DNA of 24,651 bases from a virus. Under the pieces are notes generated by a model. That model did no database searches. It had not been told where the DNA came from and saw only the letters and a program-made list of their open reading frames with translations. This document shows positions 1 through 6,060 of the stretch, piece by piece (the first letter of the stretch is position 1; each line of letters opens with the position of its first letter). The translations under genes were made by a program, and so were the position numbers. The stretch covers positions 1-24,651 of IMG/VR virus record IMGVR_UViG_3300011115_000580; one strand, written 5' to 3'.

Positions 1-1
1 A

Positions 2-220
2 GCTGTAACGGTTGCTGGCGCAACCGGCACTTGGAACGCCATGAAGGGCTTTTTTGGAAAAGAAACCCGCGCAGAGATAGCGGGCATTCTGACCAATATG
101 AACCCAAGCCAATCAATAGCGTTTTTGGAACGTCTTAAAGTTCTCCAAGCGCAGGGAGAAGTTACCACCAAGGCAATTAAAGCTACCGCTGCAGCGGCAA
201 CTACCTCGATGAACGAATAG
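2..220 (+). CDS. C-terminal end of an unidentified phage (probably virion) protein, truncated by the window edge
   Basis: An open frame runs in from the left edge and ends at TAG 218-220, giving the last 72 residues of a larger protein. The visible part contains TGTWNAMKGFFGKETRAEI, then a helix-like stretch rich in Leu, Lys and Gln, and an Ala/Thr-rich end. It lies 9 bases before the tail fibre start and on the same strand, so a tail, neck or ejection protein is likely from context. I do not recognise the family, and no catalytic motif is visible in this fragment. Confidence 0.6.
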   Translation, partial: AVTVAGATGTWNAMKGFFGKETRAEIAGILTNMNPSQSIAFLERLKVLQAQGEVTTKAIKATAAAATTSMNE

Positions 221-229
221 GAACTCACC

Positions 230-2071
230 ATGCCTCGTAACGGAGCAGGAACATACACGCTACCCGCCGGCAACCCAGTTGAGGCCAACACCGTCATTAC
301 TGCCGATTGGGGCAATACGACGATGGAGGACTTGGGTAACGAGATCACGAACAGCCTAAGTCGCGAGGGCGATGGCGGCATGAACGCGCCGCTGCGCTTT
401 GTGGACGGGGATCAGAACGCACCAGGCATCAGTTGGGTTTCGGAAACCAACACTGGGTTCTATTACCTGGGCGCGGGCGAGTTCTGGGTCTCTGTGCTGG
501 GAACGGATATCGTTCAATTCACGGCAAACGGCGTACTCATCCCGACTGGCATAGATCTGATCGTGCAGGGCGACGTTGAGCTAAACGGCGACATCCAGGT
601 CGATGGCGATCTTACTGTTGATGGCACGATCTTTGGCAACGTCACCGGCAACGTGACGGGCAACCTGGCTGGCAACGTGACGGCGGCGAGTGGCACCTCG
701 ACCTTTACTAACGTGACGGTTAACACCGGCATGGACATGACTAACGGCATTATCGCCAATGTGGCGACACCCATTGCCAGCGCCGATGCCGCGAATAAGG
801 GCTATGTAGACGGCCTGGTCGGCGGCGTTACCAGCGTAGCAATGACCGCGCCGGCTGTGTTCACGGTAACTGGTAGCCCCGTCACCTCAACTGGCACCCT
901 GGCGCTGACGTACTCTGGCACTGCGCTTCCAGAAGCCAACGGCGGCACCGCGCAGACCACCTACACGACGGGCGATCTGCTCTATGCCAGCGGTGCAAAC
1001 ACGCTGTCCAAGCTGGCGGTTGGTACGACGGGCCAGGTGCTGAAGGTCGCTGCTGGGGCGCCGGCATGGGGGACAGACAGTGCGGGTACAGGCACCGTTA
1101 CCAGTGTCGCGCAGTCGTTCACGGGCGGCTTGATTTCAGTCGGCGGCTCGCCCATCACGACCTCTGGCACTCTGGCGCTGACTGTAGCCGGCACCAGCGG
1201 CGGCATACCTTACTTTAGCGCGGCCTCGACCTGGGCCTCGTCGGCTGCGTTGACGCAGTACGGCGTTGTGTACGGCGGTGGTGCGGGTGCCCCTCCTGTT
1301 GCCACAGCCAACGGCACTACGGGCCAGGTGCTGACTGCGACGACCGGCGGAGCGCCAAGCTGGGCCTCCCCGGCTACAAGTGGCACAGTTACCAGCGTTG
1401 CTGTTTCTGGTGGCACTACGGGCCTTACGACGAGTGGTGGGCCTATCACCGGCAGCGGCACGATCACGCTTGCCGGTACGCTCGCACCAGCCAACGGCGG
1501 CACAGGCGTTGCCAACAACGCGGCATCTACGCTGACGATCTCAGGCGCTTACGCGACAACGCTTACCGTCACCGCTGCAACGGGTGTAACGCTTCCGACA
1601 ACGGGAACGCTGGCAACGCTTGCTGGCACCGAGACGCTGACCAATAAGACGCTGACTTCGCCCACGCTGACCACTCCTGCTCTCGGAACGCCAGCATCAG
1701 GCAACTTATCGTCTTGCACCGCTGACGGCACGGATCAGGTTGGCTTTAAGAACATCCCGCAAAACAGTCAGAGCGCAGCCTACACGCTGGTTTTAGCTGA
1801 TGCTGGAAAGCACATCTTCCATCCATCAGGAGACGCCAACGCGAGGACGTACACCATCCCCGCAAACAGTTCTGTGGCTTACCCAATCGGAACGGCGCTT
1901 ACGTTTATCAACATGACTGCTGCGGTGGTGACGATAGCGATCACAACAGACACGATGTATTTGTCCTCGGCGGGAACGACTGGATCGCGGAGCTTGGCGC
2001 AATATGGCTCTGCCACGGCGGTCAAGATGACATCGACAACGTGGCTGATCTCTGGATCGGGCCTCACCTAA
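230..2071 (+). CDS. Phage tail fibre / receptor-binding type protein
   Basis: A 613-residue protein. Its N-terminal part (about 1-110) is non-repetitive, as expected for a virion-attachment region. It continues as a Gly/Thr/Ser-rich shaft with recurring short motifs: GTVTSVA near 285 and again near 385, ANGGT, TTGQVL (twice), and a TLTNKTLTSPTLTTPALGTP segment around 465-485. These repeats are characteristic of trimeric phage fibre shafts. The last 110 residues (from about SQSAAYTLVLADAGKHI to WLISGSGLT) resemble a compact C-terminal head common in fibre proteins. A GGAAC sequence lies just before ATG 230. It probably sits outside the virion and contacts the host surface. The stop overlaps the start of the glycine-rich protein (TAATG), so the two are probably co-translated. 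The fibre class is firm; the receptor cannot be told. Confidence 0.85.
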   Translation: MPRNGAGTYTLPAGNPVEANTVITADWGNTTMEDLGNEITNSLSREGDGGMNAPLRFVDGDQNAPGISWVSETNTGFYYLGAGEFWVSVLGTDIVQFTANGVLIPTGIDLIVQGDVELNGDIQVDGDLTVDGTIFGNVTGNVTGNLAGNVTAASGTSTFTNVTVNTGMDMTNGIIANVATPIASADAANKGYVDGLVGGVTSVAMTAPAVFTVTGSPVTSTGTLALTYSGTALPEANGGTAQTTYTTGDLLYASGANTLSKLAVGTTGQVLKVAAGAPAWGTDSAGTGTVTSVAQSFTGGLISVGGSPITTSGTLALTVAGTSGGIPYFSAASTWASSAALTQYGVVYGGGAGAPPVATANGTTGQVLTATTGGAPSWASPATSGTVTSVAVSGGTTGLTTSGGPITGSGTITLAGTLAPANGGTGVANNAASTLTISGAYATTLTVTAATGVTLPTTGTLATLAGTETLTNKTLTSPTLTTPALGTPASGNLSSCTADGTDQVGFKNIPQNSQSAAYTLVLADAGKHIFHPSGDANARTYTIPANSSVAYPIGTALTFINMTAAVVTIAITTDTMYLSSAGTTGSRSLAQYGSATAVKMTSTTWLISGSGLT

Positions 2072-2931
2072 TGAGCGGCGCACTTCAAGCATTATTTATG
2101 AATATGCGGAGCTTTGGCAACCCGCCGCCGTCAATTGAACACCTCGTCGTCGCTGGTGGTGGTGGTGGCGGTACTAATGCTGGTGGTGGTGGTGGTGCTG
2201 GTGGGTTCCGTACTGGCACAGGCTTAGCTGTAACGGCTGGTACTTCGTACACCGTGACCATTGGTGCTGGTGGTGCATCAGCAACAAGCGGGACTAGTTC
2301 TATATTTTCTACAATTACGTCTAATGGCGGTGGTCGCGGTGGTGGGTATAATGGTTCTGGGCCAGAAACCGGAGGCTCTGGGGGTGGTGGAACTTCTAAT
2401 GCTGGGCAACCTGGAACACCTGGGATTTCTACGGGTGCTGCTGGCAACACTCCATCTACGTCTCCGTCTCAAGGCAGCACTGGTGGAAACGGTGGGACGC
2501 TTGTAACGACGAACTCCGGCGGCGGCGGCGGTGGTGCTTCTGCTGTTGGAGCCAATGGTAATGGATCAGGCGGCGGTGGAGCTGGCGGTGCTGGTACTGC
2601 ATCTACTCTTAGCGGCCCCTCCGTTACTTACGGTGGTGGCGGCGGTGGAGGATCATATCCACCGTATAGCGGTGGCACAGGCGGCAGTGGTGGCGGCGGT
2701 GCTGGCGGGGCGGCTTCTGCCGCTGTGGCTGGGACGGCGAATACAGGCGGCGGCGGCGGTGGTGGCGCGGCGGGTGGCGACCCAGGTTTCGCTGGCGGCT
2801 CTGGCGTTGTGATTATTCGTTACGCTGACACATATGCCGCAGCGGCATCCACGACAGGTTCGCCCACAATTACCGTTGCTGGCGGGTACAGAGTATATAA
2901 ATGGACCGGATCAGGGACCATCACGTTTTGA
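2071..2931 (+). CDS. Glycine-rich tail protein, putative adhesin
   Basis: 286 residues from ATG 2071, chosen because it overlaps the fibre stop as TAATG; an upstream in-frame GTG at 2041 would lie inside the fibre gene. From about residue 25 the protein is dominated by glycine runs (GGGGGG, GGGGGAGG, GGSGGGGAGG). It ends with the GSGVVIIRY motif and a small beta-rich tail, YRVYKWTGSGTITF. That ending is typical of phage glycine-rich domain proteins found next to fibres. In gp38-type adhesins glycine runs form packed polyglycine-II helices that carry receptor-binding loops, and a similar role here is an inference. The glycine codons are strongly GGT/GGC-biased and produce a low-complexity DNA stretch at 2150-2810 that is prone to slippage. 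It could instead be a fibre-tip structural protein. Confidence 0.75.
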   Translation: MSGALQALFMNMRSFGNPPPSIEHLVVAGGGGGGTNAGGGGGAGGFRTGTGLAVTAGTSYTVTIGAGGASATSGTSSIFSTITSNGGGRGGGYNGSGPETGGSGGGGTSNAGQPGTPGISTGAAGNTPSTSPSQGSTGGNGGTLVTTNSGGGGGGASAVGANGNGSGGGGAGGAGTASTLSGPSVTYGGGGGGGSYPPYSGGTGGSGGGGAGGAASAAVAGTANTGGGGGGGAAGGDPGFAGGSGVVIIRYADTYAAAASTTGSPTITVAGGYRVYKWTGSGTITF

Positions 2932-3527
2932 TTACACACAACCTGTTCCCAACGCCTGTATCGTTCCTTGAGCTAGGCCGCGAGTTTAGCGAAGAGGAAA
3001 CCGACTTCCTGCTGAACCTTGAGCAGAAGCCCAACGACGGCAACACGACCAGCAAAGACCGTCACCTTCTAAATGACCCCAAGCTGGCCTCGTTGCGTGA
3101 ATTTATGGACGCTTCGGTTTCTGCGTACTTCAAGGAAATCTACAGCCCGAAGAACGAAGTCAGTCTCCGCATTACCCAGTCCTGGGTGAACTACACCAAG
3201 CCGGGGCAGTGGCACCACAAACATGCCCACCCGAACTCGTTCATAAGCGGCGTGTTCTACATTAAGGCCAACAAAGAAACTGACCGTATTCACTTCTTCA
3301 AAGACGGCTATCAGCAGATCAAACTGCCGGTAGATCAGTTCAATCTGTACAACTCAGAAAGCTGGTGGTTGCCGGTTGGAACGGGCGAATTGGTCCTGTT
3401 TCCGTCCTCGTTCACGCACATGGTCGAGGCTGTAAAAGGCGAAGACCTGCGCGTTAGTATGTCGTTCAACACCTTCCCGGTGGGCTACGTTGGCGACGAC
3501 GACAGCCTCACCGGCTTGCATTTGTAG
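2901..3527 (+). CDS. Putative 2-oxoglutarate/Fe(II)-dependent oxygenase (phage-type 2OG-FeII_Oxy_5-like)
   Basis: About 200 residues. The centre reads WVNYTKPGQWHHKHAHPNS followed by SGVFYI, and a later segment has LVLFPSSFTHMVEAV then LRVSMSFN. This is the layout of a double-stranded beta-helix oxygenase. HAH would supply the first metal ligands (this family uses HxH rather than the usual HxD), the His in FTHMVE the distal ligand, and the Arg in LRVS the 2-oxoglutarate contact. Such genes are common in phages near structural genes, and their substrate is generally unknown. ATG 2901 overlaps the upstream gene by 31 bases. TTG 2928 is a serious alternative because it abuts the upstream stop (TTGA) and has an AGGGA about 10 bases upstream; it would give LITHNLF as the first residues. 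Family assignment is good; the substrate (protein, DNA or a metabolite) is unknown. Confidence 0.75.
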   Translation: MDRIRDHHVLITHNLFPTPVSFLELGREFSEEETDFLLNLEQKPNDGNTTSKDRHLLNDPKLASLREFMDASVSAYFKEIYSPKNEVSLRITQSWVNYTKPGQWHHKHAHPNSFISGVFYIKANKETDRIHFFKDGYQQIKLPVDQFNLYNSESWWLPVGTGELVLFPSSFTHMVEAVKGEDLRVSMSFNTFPVGYVGDDDSLTGLHL

Positions 3528-3537
3528 GATCAGGCAC

Positions 3538-3903
3538 ATGGCCCATTTCGCTGAATTAGATGCCAACAATGTAGTCTTGCAAGTGATCGTTGTCGGCAAT
3601 GCAGACACCGCTGACGCAAGTGGCGTGGAGAAAGAATACATTGGTGCAGCTTTTTGCGAACGCCTTCTCGGTGGCACATGGAAGCAGACAAGCTATAACG
3701 GCAACATCCGCAAACATTACGCTGGGATTGGCTACACCTACGACGCTGGCCGGGATGCCTTTATTACGCCACAACCGTTTCCATCTTGGGCGCTGGACGA
3801 TAACGCCGATTGGCAAGCCCCTGTGCCGATGCCGACTGACGGCAAAATGTACGGGTGGGATGAGCCGACCCTTAGCTGGATTGAATCTGGCTTACCGACA
3901 TGA
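3538..3903 (+). CDS. Small conserved phage protein of unknown function
   Basis: 121 residues beginning MAHFAELDANNVVLQVIVV. The start at ATG 3538 is preferred over an upstream in-frame start at 3490 because an AGGA lies 8 bases before it, directly after the preceding stop. The sequence is rich in Trp and Tyr, with several short beta-strand-like segments and no predicted membrane segment or signal peptide. Proteins with this MAHFAELD...NVVL opening are often seen in tailed phages near tail or lysis genes, but I know of no assigned function. The stop overlaps the next start as ATGA, placing it in the same transcript as the lysis genes. A tail-tip or fibre-associated role is only a guess from position. 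Confidence 0.7.
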   Translation: MAHFAELDANNVVLQVIVVGNADTADASGVEKEYIGAAFCERLLGGTWKQTSYNGNIRKHYAGIGYTYDAGRDAFITPQPFPSWALDDNADWQAPVPMPTDGKMYGWDEPTLSWIESGLPT

Positions 3904-4052
3904 ACACCGAAGCCAAAATAGACGCGCACATCGACATCTGCGTCGTGCGTTATGAAATGATTAATGCCAGGTTAAAACGGCTGGAGCATATCGTTCTCGC
4001 AACGGCAGGGTTTATTATTGTACTGCTGCTGGGCCTGGTGCTGAAAAGCTGA
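3900..4052 (+). CDS. Small single-span membrane protein, holin-region candidate
   Basis: A 50-residue protein overlapping both neighbours by 4 bases or fewer (ATGA at 3900 and TGATG at 4050-4054). The first 30 residues are charged and helical, with a pattern suggesting a short coiled coil (INARLKRLEH). They are followed by one hydrophobic span, IVLATAGFIIVLLLGLVLKS. A soluble helix followed by a C-terminal transmembrane segment is the arrangement of XhlA-like haemolysin or holin-accessory proteins. Its place immediately before the lysozyme supports a lysis role. It could be the holin or only an accessory; a second membrane segment, common in holins, is absent. Confidence 0.7.
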   Translation: MNTEAKIDAHIDICVVRYEMINARLKRLEHIVLATAGFIIVLLLGLVLKS

Positions 4053-4753
4053 TGAAAGCCTCTGCGGCAGCAATTGGATTAATCAAAAGCTGCGAAGGCT
4101 GTTCACTCACAAGCTATGTCTGCTCTGGCGGTGTTACGACCATAGGCTATGGTCATACGGGACCAAATGTATTCGCCAACCAAGTCATAACGCAGTCTGA
4201 TGCAGACACGCTCCTGCGTCTTGATGTCTCCCGATTTGAGGCAGTGGTAGACAAAATTTGTCCAGAGGCAACGCAGTGTCAGTTCGATGCCTGTGTCTCG
4301 CTGGCGTACAATATTGGCCCCCAAGCCTTCGCCAAATCTAGCGTAGTGCGTTTACACAATCTGAAGCGGTACGCGGAAGCGGCACAGGCGTTCATGCTCT
4401 GGAACAAGGCTGGCGGCAAAGTCTCTCGCGGGCTTCAGTCGCGCAGGGCCAAAGAGAGCGCGTTATACCTTGAGAGCGAAGTCAGGGCTGACGAGTATTA
4501 CCCGCCTTCGACGGCAGAGGGCGAAAAGCCCCTGGCCCAGTCCCGCACTCTGCAAAGCCAGATCGGCGCTGGGGTGATGACGGCGGCAACGGTTGCCAGC
4601 GCCGGGGTGATCGACAAAGAGACGGTTGGCTCAATGATCCAGTTTCTGCCTTACCTCAAAGACTTCTGGTGGCTGTTCGCCATTGCCGCCGTGGGCTACC
4701 TGGCCTGGGGCGCGTGGGCCAGAATCAGTGACCGCCGCGAAGGTAGGTCGTGA
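4052..4753 (+). CDS. Endolysin: GH24 (T4-type) lysozyme with a C-terminal membrane segment
   Basis: 233 residues. Residues 8-36 carry the GH24 signature, with a catalytic Glu15 in KSCEG and the TTIGYGHT block. Measured from Glu15, the T4-lysozyme Asp20 position is Cys24 and the Thr26 position is Thr30. This is therefore the Glu-Cys-Thr form of the triad, not Glu-Asp-Thr. QCQFDACVSLAYNIG and SRGLQSRRAKESALY match the C-terminal lobe. It would cleave the N-acetylmuramic acid to N-acetylglucosamine bond in peptidoglycan. After about residue 150 there is a linker, then a hydrophobic span, FWWLFAIAAVGYLAWGAW, and a basic tail. The enzyme may thus be held on the membrane, which is unusual next to a separate small membrane protein. 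There is no N-terminal signal-anchor. The stop overlaps the i-spanin GTG start (GTGA). Confidence 0.93.
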   Translation: MKASAAAIGLIKSCEGCSLTSYVCSGGVTTIGYGHTGPNVFANQVITQSDADTLLRLDVSRFEAVVDKICPEATQCQFDACVSLAYNIGPQAFAKSSVVRLHNLKRYAEAAQAFMLWNKAGGKVSRGLQSRRAKESALYLESEVRADEYYPPSTAEGEKPLAQSRTLQSQIGAGVMTAATVASAGVIDKETVGSMIQFLPYLKDFWWLFAIAAVGYLAWGAWARISDRREGRS

Positions 4754-5154
4754 TTGGCCTCATTAGCAGCTTCATTCCCTGGCGCTTGGTTGCGATTCTG
4801 GGCCTTGCTGCCGGCATAGCCCTAGCCGTTGGTTGGGTTAGCTCCCGGCTTCAGCTAATCGGGGCGCTGCGCGTACAGCTAGACGCGGCGACCACAACTG
4901 CCAACGCCAACGCCGCGCTGGCTAAACAGGCAGAGGCTGAAAATGAGCGAATTAAGGCGATATTGGAACAATCGGCTCTTGCCCAGGCTGGGATCAGGTC
5001 AACTGCCAGGAAGCGGCAACTGGCTATTGTGGCCTCCCCGGCGGTGGGTGAGCCTCCTCTTTCTGACGCTGGCAGGGCTTGGATTGACGGGCTGCCAGAC
5101 GCAGCCCCGGGTGATCGAGCGCCTGGTGCCGCTCCCAGCGCCAAGCGTCCCTAG
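4750..5154 (+). CDS. Rz: i-spanin (Rz-like inner-membrane spanin subunit)
   Basis: 134 residues starting at GTG 4750, which overlaps the lysozyme stop as GTGA. A single N-terminal hydrophobic span (about residues 10-30, VAILGLAAGIALAVGWV) is followed by an Ala/Gln/Glu-rich helical region likely to form a coiled coil, then a Pro/Ala-rich tail. This is the type II inner-membrane topology of Rz. With the lipoprotein encoded within and beyond its 3' part, it would bridge the periplasm and fuse the two membranes in the last step of Gram-negative lysis. Function is assigned mainly from topology and context, since spanins diverge strongly in sequence. Confidence 0.8.
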   Translation: MIGLISSFIPWRLVAILGLAAGIALAVGWVSSRLQLIGALRVQLDAATTTANANAALAKQAEAENERIKAILEQSALAQAGIRSTARKRQLAIVASPAVGEPPLSDAGRAWIDGLPDAAPGDRAPGAAPSAKRP

Positions 5155-5305
5155 CGCCCTCCTAATGCCCTGTCTTGGGCCGTCCAAGCCGGGGGGCGAG
5201 TGGACCCAGCGTACCCTGATCCTGATAGCCGACCAGCTACGCGAGGCGCTTGACCTTTGCAACGCGGATAAGGCTGCGATTCGGACTGTTTTGAAGCCGA
5301 AATAG
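4943..5305 (+). CDS. Rz1: o-spanin (Rz1-like outer-membrane lipoprotein), overlapping the i-spanin gene out of frame
   Basis: Its frame begins inside the i-spanin gene and extends 151 bases past it. The reading contains a basic stretch (PPRRW), a hydrophobic core and a clear lipobox, LAGLGLTGC, followed by a proline-rich segment (LVPLPAPSVPSALLMPC). This is a standard Rz1 design: signal peptidase II would cut before the Cys and the lipoprotein would sit in the outer membrane. ATG 4943 has an AGAGG about 8 bases upstream, but it puts 35 residues before the signal core. TTG 5027 or GTG 5048 would give a more normal lipoprotein signal peptide. The mature part is long for an Rz1 and ends in a helical region (ILIADQLREALDLCNADKAAI). 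Confidence 0.8.
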   Translation: MSELRRYWNNRLLPRLGSGQLPGSGNWLLWPPRRWVSLLFLTLAGLGLTGCQTQPRVIERLVPLPAPSVPSALLMPCLGPSKPGGEWTQRTLILIADQLREALDLCNADKAAIRTVLKPK

Positions 5306-5318
5306 CCGAAATAGCTGA

Positions 5319-5365
5319 ATAAAGAACATAAAGATCGGTTCTTTATGTTCTTTATCTTCTTTATG
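5319..5365. terminator. Perfect 16-bp inverted repeat plus three TTCTTTATS repeats between convergent genes
   Basis: The arms ATAAAGAACATAAAGA (5319-5334) and TCTTTATGTTCTTTAT (5340-5355) are exact complements around a 5-base TCGGT loop. The right arm continues into a third copy of a 9-base unit: TTCTTTATG 5339-5347, TTCTTTATC 5348-5356 and TTCTTTATG 5357-5365. It lies between the ends of the rightward lysis genes and the leftward recombination operon, where a bidirectional terminator is expected. The stem is AT-rich and has no clean T-tract, so a protein-binding role is also possible. Confidence 0.55.
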
Positions 5366-5373
5366 TGTTGACA

Positions 5374-5389
5374 AAAGGCTTCAGCCTTT
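5374..5389 (-). terminator. Short hairpin at the end of the leftward recombination operon
   Basis: AAAGGC (5374-5379) and GCCTTT (5384-5389) pair around a 4-base loop that contains part of the stop codon of the last leftward gene. Read leftward, the stem is followed by TTGT, so it is at best a weak Rho-independent terminator. It may act together with the inverted repeat beyond it. Confidence 0.4.
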
Positions 5390-5692
5390 GAGCAGCGCCA
5401 GCAAATCAGTCAGCTTTATGACGCAGCGCCATTCCTGCTGGCTCTGGCGAAAGGCGACCACCGGCACCTCCCAGTCCTCGACACAAGCCTCGATCTGCCT
5501 AACCCAAGCCATGATAGCCAGGGTTTCCCGGCGCTTAATCTCAAAGCGGTATTTGCCTAGCTGAAGATCGTCGCCGCCCTCGCGGGCCTGGCCCAGCTTG
5601 CGTTTGACATCAACGCCCAGGGCCTCGGATACCAGCGCGGCAAACTCTCGCTCCGCGCCGGCACCTTTGTTACGGCTCATGCGCCCGCCCAT
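5381..5692 (-). CDS. Small PD-(D/E)XK nuclease, Holliday-junction-resolvase-like
   Basis: 103 residues. Residues 6-18 (SRNKGAGAEREFA) give the conserved N-terminal Lys/Glu block (Glu14). EGGDDLQLG supplies the acidic pair Asp41/Asp42, and FEIKRRE the Glu51-x-Lys53 of a PD-(D/E)XK active site. Overall size and order match the small putative Holliday junction resolvases encoded by many phages. Its likely job is nicking or resolving branched DNA before packaging. It is the last gene of the leftward recombination operon. ATG 5692 starts 1 base after the preceding stop and has an AGGAG 7 bases upstream; an internal ATG at 5680 is less well supported. It could instead be a general nickase of the same fold. 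Confidence 0.7.
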   Translation of the reverse strand: MGGRMSRNKGAGAEREFAALVSEALGVDVKRKLGQAREGGDDLQLGKYRFEIKRRETLAIMAWVRQIEACVEDWEVPVVAFRQSQQEWRCVIKLTDLLALLKG

Positions 5693-6049
5693 TTATTTCT
5701 CCTGCGGCGAGGCTGCGCGGGGTGTACGACCCCAACGCGCTGGCTTCTTATCTGGGTTATGCGCGGCTATGTGACATGACCGGCATAGCCACTGTACCTC
5801 AAGCAGCTTGGTGTAGTCGTCGTGATGCCCGTCTAGCCGTTTAGGTTCTACATTGCAGACCTGACAGCGAGTTGGTTTAATGATTAAGCCGCGATTAATT
5901 GCGCTCTCCACAGCCTTGTGAGCAGCACGTTTCTCTTTGTTCTGCTGTACCCACTCAGCGGCTCGCACACTGCTCTTGGCTTTGTACTCAGGATTGGTGC
6001 GCTTGCGTTCTTGGTATTGTGCGTATGCTTCGTCACTTGTGGGTTTCAT
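5693..6049 (-). CDS. HNH-type zinc-binding endonuclease-like protein
   Basis: 118 residues from ATG 6049, which has GGAGGG immediately upstream; a GTG at 6061 in frame is less likely. The C-terminal half reads CQVCNVEPKRLDGHHDDYTKLLEVQWLCRSCHIAAH. This has two CxxC knuckles bracketing a His-His-Asp segment, the usual treble-clef HNH layout in small phage proteins. The N-terminal half is basic and helical, probably for DNA binding. It may cleave DNA during packaging or recombination, or be a free-standing homing nuclease. Its place inside an operon, with spacing kept to a few bases, argues more for a working operon member. The end encodes RAASPQEK, and that DNA is shared with another gene at 13033-13051. 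Confidence 0.75.
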   Translation of the reverse strand: MKPTSDEAYAQYQERKRTNPEYKAKSSVRAAEWVQQNKEKRAAHKAVESAINRGLIIKPTRCQVCNVEPKRLDGHHDDYTKLLEVQWLCRSCHIAAHNPDKKPARWGRTPRAASPQEK

Positions 6050-6060
6050 CTCACCCTCCA

